DNA from: Mycoplasma sp. Bg2
GTDB taxonomy: Bacteria > Bacillota_I > Bacilli_A > Mycoplasmatales > Hepatoplasmataceae
DNA length: 64,000 bases
Assembly (NCBI GenBank): GCA_001641225.1
Contig: LSMY01000002.1
Location: forward strand, 1-64,000
Reading direction: 5' to 3'
Notes under the pieces: model-generated
The model's input: only the letters and a program-made list of their open reading frames with translations
What the model was told of the DNA's origin: nothing
Database searches by the model: none
Position numbers and translations under genes: made by a program
In this document: positions 19,899 to 30,741 of the stretch, piece by piece
Position numbering within the stretch: the stretch's first letter is position 1
How the letters are laid out: each line of letters begins with the position of its first letter

Positions 19899-22380
19899 AA
19901 ATAATTTAGGAAAAGAAATTATTCAAGAAAATATTGATGTTTTAATTAGCCAAAAATTTGGTGATTATTCAAAATATATTATTCAAGAAAGAGCACTTCC
20001 TGATTTACGTGATGGTTTAAAACCTGTTCAAAGACGGATTTTATATGCAATGCACGATTTAAAATTAACCCATAAAACTGCTTATAAAAAATCAGCAAGA
20101 GTGGTTGGAGATGTTATTGGAAAATACCATCCCCATGGTGATTCCTCTGTTTATGAAGCAATGGTTCGCCTTGCTCAAGAATGAAAAATAAATATGCCTT
20201 TAGTTGACATGCATGGGAATAAAGGTTCAATTGATGGTGATAGTCCCGCTGCAATGAGATATACCGAAGCAAGACTTGGCCCAATTAGTGCATATTTACT
20301 TGGAGACATTGATAAAAAAATTACTGATTTTGTTCCTAACTTTGATGATAGTGAAGAAGAACCGGTAGTTCTTCCTGCAAAATTTCCTAACTTACTTGTA
20401 AATGGATCAATGGGAATTGCATCAGGGTATTCAACAAATATTCCCCCTCATAACTTTAATGAAGTCATTAAAGCTTTTATTTATGTTTTAAAAAATGAAC
20501 ATGCAACTCTTTCTAAAATTACTAATTATATTAAGGGGCCAGATTTTCCTACTGGTGGAATAGTCCAAGATTTAGATGGTTTAAAACAAAGTTACCGAAC
20601 TGGTAAAGGGAAAATCATTATTAAATCAAGATGAAACTATGATCGAAGAAACAAAGAAATTTTAATTACTGAAATTCCTTATGAAACAAACAAAGCTGAT
20701 CTTGTAAGAAAAATTGATGAATTAATTCATCAAAATAGAGTTCCTGGAATTAAAGAAGTCCGGGATGATACAGACCGTTCAGGTTTGCAAATTACATTGC
20801 TATGCAAACCTGAAGTTGATGTTGATTTAGTAATGAAGTTCCTTTTAAAAACAACTGATTTACAAAAAAACTTTAATTTTAATATGGTGGCCATTAAAGA
20901 TAAAAAACCAACTCAAGTTGGGCTAATGGACATTCTTGTTGCTTTTAAAAGTTTTCGTATTCTTACAACAAGAAAACTTTATACTTTTGAGTTGCAAAAA
21001 CTACAAACAAGATTAGAAATTGTTATCGGACTAATTAAAGTTGCAAGAATTATTGATCAAGTTATTGATGTTATTAAAACATCAAAAAATAAAGCTGATG
21101 CTAAAGCAAATATTATTGATAAATTTAGTTTTACCAATTTACAAGCAGAAGCAATTGTAAATATGCGTTTATATCACTTGACAACAACTGATGTCGCCGC
21201 ACTTGAAGAAGAATTGCATCAATTGAATTTAACCATTGCTCATTATAATCGAGCGCTAGAAAATAAAGATTATTTAATTGCTCAACTTGTAGATGAATTG
21301 ACAAAACTAGGAAAAGAATTTAATGTTCCAAGAAAAACTACAATTGATGATGAAATTGAAAATTTAGATATTGATGAAACGGCTCTAATCCAAAAAGAAG
21401 ATGTAATGGTTGTTGTTTCCCATCAAGGTTATATTAAAAAAGTTTCACTTAGATCACGTGAAGCTTCTGCAGCTGAAACTGTTGGCTGTCGTGAAGATGA
21501 CTTAATTGTTGCTGCAACAAAAACATCTAATTTAAATAGTTTAGTGGTCTTTACTTCTAGTGGAAGATATTATTCAATTCCAATTTATAAACTTACAGAT
21601 TTTAAATGAAAAGATCTTGGTGAGCATCTTTCAAAATTTACAACTTTAAACCCAACTGAAAGAATCTTGAAAGTAGGAATGCTAAAAGACTTCCATAAAA
21701 ATGGAACACTTGTTGTTGCAACTGCAAAAGGATTAATTAAACAAACAAAAATTAGTGATTTATCAATTGTCCTTACTCGCAGAGGAGCAAAATATGCTGG
21801 GATTAAAAAAGGCGACCATGTTGTTTCCATAACCTTGAATCTTTATGAAAAGGCTTTTGTGACTACAATTACTAAAAGTGGCCAAGCTCTTTATTATCCA
21901 CTAGCTAATGTACCAATTAGTGGTCTTGGAGCAAGTGGAGTAAAAAATATTACATTAACAGCACCCGATTATGTTGTTAGTTCAATTGTAAATAGTGAAG
22001 CAGATGTAAAATCGCAAAAAGCACAAGTGCTTATTGTAACAAGTAATGGTAAAGCAAAAAGAATTCGAATTAATGAACTCAAAAAAGCAGCAAGGGGATC
22101 AAAAGGGTCAAAAATTGCTCCTCAAACAAAATCATCTCCTTATGAAATTATTAATGCTTTTAATGTTTCTTCAGTTAATGATTTGCAAATTCTAACTATG
22201 ACAAATAATCATATTGAATCTTACCCTAAACTATCTATTTCTATTACAACTCCAAAAACAGGACTTAATGGACTTATAAAAGAAAAAATTAAACTTGTGT
22301 TTAATGATTTGAGACTTCAGTTTGAACGTTTGCGCCCAAAAGAACCAACAAGAGAGCAAACTTTGAACTTTAAACTTTAG
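19891..22380 (+). CDS. parC: DNA topoisomerase IV subunit A
   Basis: ParC is the DNA cleavage and ligation subunit. The 829 aa begin with FGDYSKYIIQERALPDLRDG, the ParC form; GyrA usually has SYLDYAM. The catalytic tyrosine is Y124 in AAMRYTEARL. The quinolone-pocket helix is YHPHGDSSVYEAMVRLAQ. The C-terminal beta-propeller is present (SRGYIKKV-type repeats, RRGAKYAG), without a clear GyrA box. It overlaps parE, so the subunits are made in a coupled way. Confidence 0.95.
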
Positions 22381-22459
22381 CAATGATTTAACTAAAGGTT
22401 TTATTGATTTTAACGGAAATAATAATAAATACTAAAAAAAGTAAGGTAAAATAATATAG

Positions 22460-22465
22460 TATAAT
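22460..22465 (+). promoter_or_regulatory. -10 box of rpmG
   Basis: TATAAT 20 nt before the rpmG start, in the context TAGTATAAT. No -35 is evident. Confidence 0.45.
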
Positions 22466-22485
22466 ATAATGAATAAAAGGAAATT

Positions 22486-22638
22486 ATGAGACAAAAATTA
22501 ATATATAGATGTTCAGAGTGTAAAATGGAAAATTATACAGGTGATCGAAATAGAACAAAACACCCAGACAAAATGGAAGCAGTGAAATTTTGTCCTAAAT
22601 GTAATAAACATACACTTCATAAAGAAAAATCTAAATAA
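22486..22638 (+). CDS. rpmG: 50S ribosomal protein L33
   Basis: The 50-aa protein has the L33 signature: CSEC (residues 9-12), ENYTGDRNRTKHPDK, then FCPKCNKHTLHKE. The two CxxC pairs mean it is the zinc-binding form. AAAGGAAA precedes the ATG. The gene carries its own promoter and a terminator that overlaps its stop codon. Confidence 0.96.
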   Translation: MRQKLIYRCSECKMENYTGDRNRTKHPDKMEAVKFCPKCNKHTLHKEKSK

Positions 22639-22656
22639 AAACTATTTAGGTTTTTT
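22625..22656 (+). terminator. Rho-independent terminator after rpmG
   Basis: CTAAATA-AAAAC-TATTTAG, lengthened by a T-G pair and five A-T pairs, then T residues. Confidence 0.8.
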
Positions 22657-22670
22657 ATTTTATAGAAGAG

Positions 22671-23300
22671 ATGCCAATAAAAAATCGTACTAAAAAAGAA
22701 CACAAAACCCAAATAAGTTCAAATTCATTTTTGTTTGGACTTTTTATTAATTATCTAAAACCATCAACTTATGTTACAACAATTAAACAAATTAATTTGG
22801 AAAAATTAAAAGAGCAAGGAATTAAACTTATTATTTGTGACCTTGATAATACATTAGTTCCTCATTTTACTAAATTTCCTACTAAATTAGCACTTGATTT
22901 TGCTCAAGCTGTAAAAGATAATGATATGGAATTTGTTTTAATTTCCAATAATACAAGAAAAAGAGTTTCCTTTTTTGCAGAAAAGTTAAAAGTTGATTAT
23001 ATTGCTAATGCTAAAAAACCCCTTCCTTTTGCAATGAATAGAACCATTAGAAAATTTAATGTTAAACCACAAGAAGTTGTTGTTATTGGTGATATGATTA
23101 TTACTGATATTTTAGGAGCAAACCTTTTACATACTGAATCAATTTTAGTTCAACCACTAATTGATGCCGAAAGAACTTGAAACGTCATTATTAAATGGTT
23201 AGAAGAATATATCTTTTTAAGATTAACAAAACAAAATATTCTAATTAAAGAAGAAGAAACTGGAAGGGACTTGTATTCAGAAGAATATGAAATCTTATAA
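22671..23300 (+). CDS. yqeG: YqeG family HAD-type phosphatase
   Basis: The 209-aa protein is a class IIIA HAD phosphatase of the YqeG family. It has motif I CDLDNTLVPHF, motif II VLISNNTRKR, and motif III KPLPFAMN with VIGDMIITDILGAN. It starts with the YqeG-type LKPSTYVTTIKQINL. In Bacillus yqeG precedes yqeH, and the same order is kept here with a 14-nt overlap. The natural substrate is unknown to me. Confidence 0.9.
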
Positions 23301-24318
23301 TAAAATTTGTCTTGGCTGTGGAGAAACTAAACAAACAACTAATCCTTTAGCAAAAGGATATATTAATAACATGGAAAATCCTTTGTGTATTAGATGTTTT
23401 CGTTTATTAAATTATGGAGAAAAGGTTAATAACCTAGAACTTTTTGAACCAGATATCTATTTAAAAGAATTGCAAAAAACAAATGATGAAGTTTTTCTTG
23501 TAGTTGATGTTTTAAATCCCCAAGAAACAGTTGTTAAGCAAATAAATAAATATATTGATCCTTCAAGATTAACCCTTATTGTAAATAAAATTGATTTGCT
23601 TCCTCATGCAATCTCTGCAGAAAAAATTATTGCTTGGATTGATAAATTAACTTGAGAAATTGAATTAGAATTTAAGCAAATTATTTTAATTTCTACAATC
23701 AAAAAAACAAATATAGATGCACTAGTTAGTTTTATGGAACAAATTGAAACTTCTTGTGCAATTATTGGTTATTCTAATGTTGGAAAGTCTTCATTAATAA
23801 AACAAATTGCAAAAAGCATTGGACTTGATGCCAATAATCTTGTTTCAAATACTGTAGGGACAACAACAAAACCATTTGAAATTAAATTAAATGAAATTAA
23901 TATTATTGATTTTCCGGGATTTATTTTGCCAGGTAATTATCAAAATGTTTTAGAGCCTAATATTTTAGATCAAATAACTTCAAAAAAAGAATTAAAATCA
24001 ATTGTTTATCAATTAAAAAGTAACCAAACAATTTCAATTGGAGATCTTTGTTATTTCAATGTTCTAAATTCACCAGAAATAAGTGATTATCAATTTTTAT
24101 TTAGTAGTGCAATAGAATTAAAACGGTCAAAATTAGAAAATAGTAAGGTATCAAGTGATTTTATAACCCATGAATTAACTTTTTCTGCAAAAATTACCCG
24201 GGTTGATATTATTATTTCTGGATTTGGCATCATTACTACTTGGAATAAAAACCAAAAATTAACAATTCAACTTCCCAGAGGGATTATTTTTAATGTGGTA
24301 GAAAGTATTTATAATTAA
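23287..24318 (+). CDS. yqeH: circularly permuted ribosome-biogenesis GTPase YqeH
   Basis: YqeH acts in 30S assembly. The 343 aa have an N-terminal zinc finger (C8xxC11 and C34xxC37), then the permuted GTPase order: G4 NKID (residues 100-103) comes before G1 GYSNVGKSS (161-169), then G3 DFPGF. The C-terminal part is the YqeH RNA-binding-like region. It overlaps yqeG and is followed 6 nt later by nadD, the yqeG-yqeH-nadD-yqeK order known from Firmicutes. Confidence 0.94.
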
Positions 24319-24324
24319 ATTAGT

Positions 24325-25464
24325 ATGAAAATAGGAATTTTTGGTGGAACATTTAATCCCATCCATGAGGGACATCTAAAGGTAGCAAAAAGTGTACATG
24401 ATCAAATGGGACTTGATCTTATTTTAATGATTCCTACCTATAAAACTCCGGGAAATAAATTTGATCCTGAACGAATTGATTCTATGCATCGTTACAACAT
24501 GGTTGTTGCTGCAGTAGAAGAAACAAAATGAGCATGACTTCAAGTTTCGGATATTGAAGTAAAAAGCCATCAGTTATCTTATACTTATTTAACTGTAGAA
24601 AAATTACAAAGAAAATATCCAAAAGATGAATTGTTTTTTATCATGGGTGATGATCAATTTAAAGGATTTAAATCTTGAAGAAACCCTGATTTAATTTGTG
24701 ACATGGCCGATTTAATTATTTATAAACGTGGCAAGGGACTTAAAAAAATTCCTCATCAAGAAGGAATCCATTTACTTGGAGAAGAAACATTTGATGTTTC
24801 AAGTACTGAAATTCTGACTAAGCTAGAATGAGATAAGATTCCTCCAGCAACAAGAAAATACATTGCAAAACATCGCTTATATTTAAAAACATTAGCTTTT
24901 AAATTATTAAAACAAGAACGCTATCAGCATGCAATTGCAACTGCGGTAAATGCAAAAAGACTTGCCAAACTAAATCATTATTCTAATGGGAAAAAAGCTT
25001 ATGATGCCGGACTTGCACATGATCTTTTTAAACTTTATTCAAATAGATATTTACTTGAGTTTTATAATCAACATTCTGCTCAATATTTAATTCCTCCTGT
25101 TAAAGCACTTCATGGTTATTGCGTTGCACTTTGATTAGAGCAAGAGTATGGGCTTAAAGATCAAGAGTTTTTAAATGCTGTAAGAAGACACACTATTCCT
25201 TCAGTTGATGAAGGGTTACTTGATAAGATAATTTATGTAGCAGATAAAACTTCAATGGACCGCAAAGGTGATGACATTTTTGTTTTAAGAAAACTTGCTT
25301 ATTCAAATCTTGATTTAACTTTTGAAAAAATCTTTAAAGCCTCAACAATGAGATTAATTGCTCATGATGTTCCTTTAGATAAGGAAACACAAGCAGCATA
25401 TACTAAATTTTTTAATATTAAAAGTAAGGATCAAGAGTATGGAACACTTAAAAAATTGAACTAA
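24325..25464 (+). CDS. nadD: NadD-YqeK fusion: nicotinate-nucleotide adenylyltransferase plus HD-domain hydrolase
   Basis: The 379-aa protein joins two enzymes that are separate neighbours in Bacillus. Residues 1-190 are NadD, which makes the dinucleotide from (deamido-)NMN and ATP: FGGTFNPIHEGH carries the xHxGH-type site and DVSSTEI lies near its end. Residues 195-379 are the YqeK HD hydrolase, with H202, H232-D233 (LAHDLFK), HGY and RRHT; YqeK proteins hydrolyse diadenosine polyphosphates. The fusion is known in mollicutes. Its end overlaps the start of the next peptidase by 26 nt. Confidence 0.92.
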
Positions 25465-26509
25465 TTTTATCGAAAAATATCAAAATGTATTAATTAAAAA
25501 TGAACATGATGTTTATTATTTAACAAAATTTCATTCAACAAATATGTTTATTTTAATTATTGAAGGAGAAAAATTTGTTTTAACAGATCAAAGATATTTA
25601 GAACAAGCAAGAAAAAAAATACCAGAGTTTGTATTAATTGATTTAGGGAATAAAACTCAATTTCAAAATGTATTTAAAAAACTTTCAGGGAAAACTCTTT
25701 ATGTAAGTGAGGATGATTTTACTATTCATGCCTTTAAATTTTTTAATAGTTTTTTTAAAAAAAATAAGTTAAATATTAGTGTTAAAGCAATTGGCTTTCC
25801 TCCCTTTAGAATTATCAAAAGCAAGGAAGAAATTGCAGATACTAAAAAAGCAATTGCTATTACCGATGATATTTTTAAAGAAATTATTAATTGGATTAAA
25901 CCTGGTTTAACAGAACTAGATGTTTATAAAAAAATTATGATTTTAACAATTGAATCAGTTGCAAATGGAGAATCATTTCTTCCCATTGTTGCAGCAGGAA
26001 TAAATGGTGCAAATCCACATTGGCACTCTTCTAATTATGTAATTAAAGATAGTGATATGATAACAATTGACATGGGAGTTTTTTATAAACAAGGTTGTTC
26101 TGATATGACAAGAACAATTATGACGGGAACTCCTAATTGTAAGCAAAAACAAATCTTTGATCTAGTAAATAAATCAATGGAACTTGCAATTGCCCAAATT
26201 AAACCAGGGGTTACCTTAGAAAATATTGATAAAGTTGCAAGAGACTTTTTAAAAGAAAATGGTTATGGTGATGACTACTTCACTCATGCACTAGGGCATG
26301 GAATTGGAGTGGACATCCATGAACCACCAACAGTTTCACCAAATTCAAAAGGTATTATAGAAGAAGGAATGATTTTTACGATTGAACCTGGAATTTATAT
26401 TCCCAAAGAATTAGGGTGCCGGCTTGAACAAGACATTCTTGTAACTAAAAAGGGGCATAAAGTTCTTAATAAATCAAAAGTTAATTTAGAAATTAAGGAT
26501 AATTGTTAA
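25439..26509 (+). CDS. pepP: M24 family Xaa-Pro aminopeptidase, copy 1
   Basis: This metallopeptidase is likely to remove N-terminal residues before proline. The 356 aa have a creatinase-like N-domain (HDVYYLTKFHSTNMF) and a pita-bread C-domain with all five metal ligands: D211 (TIDMG), D222 (CSDMTRT), His in ALGHGIG, Glu in TIEPGIY and Glu in RLEQDIL. I start it at 25439, inside the nadD end, because copy 2 has the same N-terminus from its own ATG. TGA at 25457 is Trp. A paralog follows at 26876. Confidence 0.9.
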
Positions 26510-26875
26510 TTATCAATAAATTAATTTGGTTAATTAATTCGGTTGTAGATCATACAACTAATATGTTTATATTTTCTTTAATTAACCTAAGAATATCGGG
26601 CTATAATCAATAATTTAAAATGGAGTAAAGAGCAATAACATCCCCACAGTTGCTATGCGCTTATGTGATAAAATTAATAATGTTATTGATAAGGCTTTAA
26701 TAGACTGTAAAGTCAATAATATTGTTTATTTAAGGGGTTTTATTTACTTAAATATACTAATTAAAAAAAATTTTAAAAAGATTTATATTCAAGACTATTT
26801 TCAGTAAATAAACTTCTTGATAAAGATGAAAAAAGACTATACATCAAATTTAATATAAAAATAAGGAAGAAAACT
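26510..26875. other. intergenic region between the peptidase paralogs with nested inverted repeats
   Basis: This 366-nt stretch has no convincing gene. GGTTAATTAA (26528-26537) pairs with TTAATTAACC (26578-26587), enclosing GTTGTA (26542-26547) and TACAAC (26553-26558). A TATAAT is at 26602-26607, and CAATAACAT (26633-26641) pairs with ATGTTATTG (26680-26688). A 50-codon frame (26655-26807) lacks a ribosome binding site and looks like chance or decay. Confidence 0.55.
26528..26587. promoter_or_regulatory. nested hairpin element
   Basis: A 10-bp outer stem encloses a 6-bp inner stem with loop GATCA. It has no T run, so it may be an RNA structure or binding site rather than a simple terminator. 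Confidence 0.4.
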
Positions 26876-27964
26876 ATGGAATACTCAGCAGTATGAACTA
26901 ATTTTGTAAAAAAATATCAAAATGTTTTAATAAAAAATGAACATGATGTTTATTATTTAACAAAATTTCACTCAACAAATATGTTTGTTTTAATTATTGA
27001 AGGTAAAAAATATGCCTTAACTGATCAGAGATATTTAAAATCAGCAAAAGAAAAATTACTTGATTTTGAATTGGTGGATATGGGAGACCTTACTAGAAAT
27101 TTAGGAAATAAAGTTGAATTAATAAAACTCTTTAAAAAACTTGCAGGGAAAACTCTTTATGTAAGTGAAGATGAATTTACAATTCATGCTTTTAAAATTT
27201 TGAATAATTTTTTCAAAAACAATGATTTAGAAATTGAGGTAAAAACTATTATTTTTCCTCATTTTAGAGTTATAAAAAGTAAAGAAGAAATTGAAGATAC
27301 TAGAAAAGCAATTGCAATTTCAGATGATATTTTTTCAAAAATTGTTTCTTGAATTAAACCAGGATTTACAGAATTAGATGTTTTTAAACAAATAATGATG
27401 TTAACAATTGAATCTGATGCAGATAATGAATCTTTCCCCCCAATTATTGCAGCAGGAATAAATGGAGCAAATCCCCATTGACATTCATCTGATTATGCAA
27501 TTAAAGAGAGTGACATGGTCACCATTGATATGGGAGTATTTTATAAAAGAGGTTGTTCTGATATAACAAGAACAATAATTATGGGAACTCCAAGTTCAAG
27601 TCAAAAAGAATTTTATCAAATTATCAAAAAAGCAATGGAACTATCAATTGCCGGAATTAAACCTGGAGTGGCTTTAAAAGATGTAGATGAAATTGGGAGA
27701 AAATTTCTAGCAGATAATGGCTATGGAGAAGATTTCTTTACTCATGGTCTAGGACATGGAATCGGGATTGAACTTCATGAACCACCAACTGCTAATCCAA
27801 AATCAAAAGAAGTTCTTGAAGCAGGAATGATTTTTACTATTGAACCAGGAGTTTATATTCCAAATCAAATGGGTTGTAGACTTGAACAAGATATCTTAGT
27901 TACTAAAGAAGGACATGAAATTCTTAATAAATCAATTGTAAAATTAGAAATTAAGGATAATTAA
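26876..27964 (+). CDS. pepP: M24 family Xaa-Pro aminopeptidase, copy 2
   Basis: The 362-aa protein is a close paralog of the gene at 25439. Its first 40 codons are almost the same at DNA level (KYQNVLIKNEHDVYYLTKFH). It keeps the metal ligands (TIDMG, CSDITRT, GLGHGIGIELHEPP, TIEPGVY, RLEQDIL) and has a six-residue insertion near residue 75 (GDLTRN). AAGGAAG precedes its ATG. efp follows 37 nt later; pairing of a proline peptidase with efp is common in Firmicutes. Confidence 0.9.
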
Positions 27965-28001
27965 GAAGCGCAAACTTATTTATAAAAAAGGAGAAAAGAA
28001 T

Positions 28002-28568
28002 ATGGCGGAAAAACTAAATGTAAATGAATTTAAAACGGGAAGTACTTTTATCTATAATAAAAATGTTTACCAACTTTTAGATGCATCACATGCAAAATCA
28101 GGAAGAGGGCAAGCACACGTAAAATGTAAAGTGAAAAATCTTTTTACTGGAACAACAACAATGATCACATTTACTGGTGGAGAAAAAGTTGAAAAAGCTT
28201 TTGTACAAAAGAAAGCATTTCAATTTCTTTATCTTGATGGACAAGATGCCGCTTTTATGGATAATGAAACTTTTGAACAAATTACTCTTCCAGTTGATCA
28301 TTTAAAAGATGAACTAAAATTTATGCCTGAAGGTCTTGAAGTCATGGTTACTCGATATGAAGGTAAATTTTTAGGAGTTGAACTTCCTAAAAATGTAAAT
28401 TTAAAGGTAACTCATACTACTGATGCAGTTCGCGGAGATACTGTTACAGCCGCAACTAAAAAAGCAACTGTAAGTACTGGTTATGAACTAGATGTTCCTC
28501 AATTTATTAATAATAATCAAGAAATTGTAATTTCAACTCAAACTGGAAAATACAACGGGAAAGTTTAA
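28002..28568 (+). CDS. efp: translation elongation factor P
   Basis: EF-P relieves ribosome stalling at consecutive prolines. The 188 aa have the three-domain form: KOW-like N-domain with the tip loop AKSGRGQAHVKCKVKNL (the Lys is the residue modified in many bacteria), a middle OB domain (MVTRYEGKFLGVELPKNV), and a C-terminal OB domain ending TQTGKYNGKV. SD AAAGGAG lies upstream. The gene follows the proline peptidase and leads into two small membrane protein genes. Confidence 0.97.
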   Translation: MAEKLNVNEFKTGSTFIYNKNVYQLLDASHAKSGRGQAHVKCKVKNLFTGTTTMITFTGGEKVEKAFVQKKAFQFLYLDGQDAAFMDNETFEQITLPVDHLKDELKFMPEGLEVMVTRYEGKFLGVELPKNVNLKVTHTTDAVRGDTVTAATKKATVSTGYELDVPQFINNNQEIVISTQTGKYNGKV

Positions 28569-28569
28569 A

Positions 28570-28920
28570 ATGGAAAAAACTTGAGTTGTTGCTTTAGTAA
28601 TTCTCGCCGTTTATCCGCTTATTGAACTAATTGTTGGATTTTTCTTTAATTATAAAATTTATATGATCGCAAAAGAACGGTTTAATGTTGCTGCTTTAAT
28701 GGGAGCAACTTCTACCTTTCTTTTTATGATTACGATGGCAATTACTCCTTTAATTTCAGCAAACGCAGATGCTTGATGATTAATTATCATTGCTGCTTTT
28801 GCAGCTGGAGCAGGGAATCTTTGTGCAGCATTACTTGTGCCAAAAGTAGCTAAAAAAATGGGCCACCATGAAAGTGAAAAAGAACAACGGGCAAGATTAG
28901 CAAAGGAAAAGGAAAATTAG
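28570..28920 (+). CDS. small membrane protein downstream of efp, copy A
   Basis: The 116-aa protein has three predicted membrane helices (about residues 5-28, 42-62, 70-93) and a short charged tail (KEQRARLAKEKEN). It aligns with the next gene: FNYKIYMIAKERF here and FNFKIHKIAKEEF there. TGA codons at residues 5, 69 and 70 are Trp. It begins 1 nt after the efp stop and ends right before copy B. I know no function for this pair. Confidence 0.72.
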
Positions 28921-29298
28921 ATGTCTGTTTTTTATTATTTTTTAATTTTAATTGTTTTTGCTTTTTTTGAATTTGTTGCTTCCTTTACTTTCAATTTTAA
29001 AATTCATAAAATTGCTAAAGAAGAATTTACTAAAGCAGCAGTTTTAGGGATGATTGCTACGATAGTTTCTTCTATTGCAATTCCAGCTATTGCTTTTGTT
29101 GGTTTATTAGTAATGAATAGTGATGGATCATTTTTAGGACTTGAAGGTTTTGCAGCAGGAGCAGTAATTGTTTTAATTGGAGCAATTTTAGCTTCCATCG
29201 GTAATTATCTTTCCACAATTATTATTCCTTATATTGGAAATCATTATTGGAAACAAGAATTAAAAAATGATATTTATAAAAAATATAAAATAAAATAG
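28921..29298 (+). CDS. small membrane protein downstream of efp, copy B
   Basis: The 125-aa protein has three hydrophobic segments (about residues 4-28, 40-65, 75-108) and a basic tail ending YKKYKIK. It is a paralog of the preceding gene, sharing the FNFKIHKIAKEEFTKAA region after the first helix. Its ATG directly follows the TAG of copy A. Function unknown; the two could form a heteromeric membrane protein. Confidence 0.72.
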   Translation: MSVFYYFLILIVFAFFEFVASFTFNFKIHKIAKEEFTKAAVLGMIATIVSSIAIPAIAFVGLLVMNSDGSFLGLEGFAAGAVIVLIGAILASIGNYLSTIIIPYIGNHYWKQELKNDIYKKYKIK

Positions 29299-29300
29299 TA

Positions 29301-29327
29301 AGCAAGATTTAAATCTTGCTATTTTTT
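29301..29327 (+). terminator. Rho-independent terminator after the efp operon
   Basis: AGCAAGAT-TTAA-ATCTTGCT followed by ATTTTTT. Confidence 0.88.
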
Positions 29328-29403
29328 GTCTTTTTTGTTTCTAATCAAAGGGAAAAGCAACTCAAAAATGATAAAATAATAAAGTATTGAAAAAGGAAAA
29401 AAA

Positions 29404-30063
29404 ATGAGAATTGTAATTTCTGGAACTGTTGGAATTGGAAAATCCACCACCTCCGAACTATTAAAACAAGAATTGGAAAATAAAGGCTTTAACGTTGCTT
29501 TTTTAAACGAAGAAACAGTAAATTCAATTTACCTAGAGTATTATTATAAATCACCCCAAGACTGAGCCTTTGTTGCTCAATTAGACTTTCTTTTAGGAAG
29601 ATTCAAACAATGATTAGTTGATGAAAAAAGACAAAGTAAATTAACTCCAAAAGAAAAAGAAACTGATTTTACAGTTTATGATCGTCATTTTTTAGATGAT
29701 TATGTTTTTGCTGAATTACATGCAATTAAAGAAAATATTTCAATGTTTAATTCTATTACTTATCAAGCAATCTATAAAGAATTAACCGATAAAATGGCTA
29801 AACTTGATGCAAGACCAGATTATTTCTTCCTATTAAAAGCTTCATTACCAACTGTAATAGAACGCCTAGAAGGAAGAGGACGTGAAGTTGAAACTGAAAC
29901 TCCAATTGAATATTGGAAAGATCTTTATCATAATTATTATGATCGTCCAATGTTTCAAAATCATTTCCAACAAAATTCAAAACATTTTGTAGAAATAAAT
30001 ACAGAAAATAAAGAACCAAAAGTAATTGTTGAAGAAATTCTTGCAATTATTTTGGATAAATAA
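29404..30063 (+). CDS. deoxynucleoside kinase, copy 1 of 3
   Basis: This enzyme phosphorylates deoxynucleosides (dAdo/dGuo/dCyd class) in salvage. The 219 aa have the P-loop GTVGIGKSTT (residues 7-16), the DRH motif YDRHFLDDYVFAEL, PDYFFLLKAS, and the Arg-rich lid RLEGRGREVE. TGA at two sites is Trp. SD AAAGGAAA precedes it. Two paralogs follow in tandem with 14-nt and 1-nt gaps, so this is one operon. Base specificity cannot be read by eye. Confidence 0.9.
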
Positions 30064-30077
30064 GATACTGGTCAAAA

Positions 30078-30740
30078 ATGAAAATAATAATTAGCGGAAC
30101 TTCTGGAGTCGGAAAATCCACAACAGTTAAAGCATTAAAAAAATATTTTGAAGCCCAAGGGAAAGAGGTTTCTGTTCTTGGTGAACTTGTTGTGGGAAAT
30201 CCATATTTTGATTTATATTTTAATGACATTACAAATTGAGGATTTCTTGCTCAACTAGATTTTCTAGTACAAAGATTTGATCAATGAGTAAAAATGGAAC
30301 AAAGTTATATAAATGATAAAAATCATATTGTAATTTATGATCGTCATTTTTTAGAAGACCTTATTTTTTCAGAATTAAAAGAAGTAAGAGAAGCATATTC
30401 AACAAATTTGCAGAATGCTTATAAAGTTGTTTATTATGAGCTTCTTAAAAAAGTAGAAGAATTTCAAGAATTTGAAAAACCTGACTTTTTTATCATGTTA
30501 AAAGCCTCATTTGATACAGTAGAACAAAGACAATTTGTACAAAGAGGAAGAGCTTTAGAAGATAAATTTGATCAAAAATATTGGCAAGATCTTTATTATC
30601 GTTATTATTCAAAAAGTTTTTATCGGAAAATATTTGTAGATTATACTAAGAATTTTGTTGATATTGATACTGATAATAGCACCCCTGATGAAGTGGTTGC
30701 TAAAATTATTAAATATATTAAACATAGAAGTGGGAAGTAA
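30078..30740 (+). CDS. deoxynucleoside kinase, copy 2 of 3
   Basis: The 220-aa paralog has P-loop GTSGVGKSTT, YDRHFLEDLIFSEL, PDFFIMLKASFDTVEQR and lid FVQRGRALED. It is as long as copy 1 but diverges between the P-loop and DRH motifs, where base-recognition residues lie in this family (LGELVVGNPYFDLYFND here, LNEETVNSIYLEYYYKS in copy 1). Different specificities are plausible. It lies in the same operon as the other two copies. Confidence 0.9.
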
Positions 30741-30741
30741 A

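Noticed and set aside
26655..26807. 50-codon frame between the two peptidase genes
   Set aside because: No ribosome binding site, low-complexity end and no recognised family; it may be chance or a decayed fragment.
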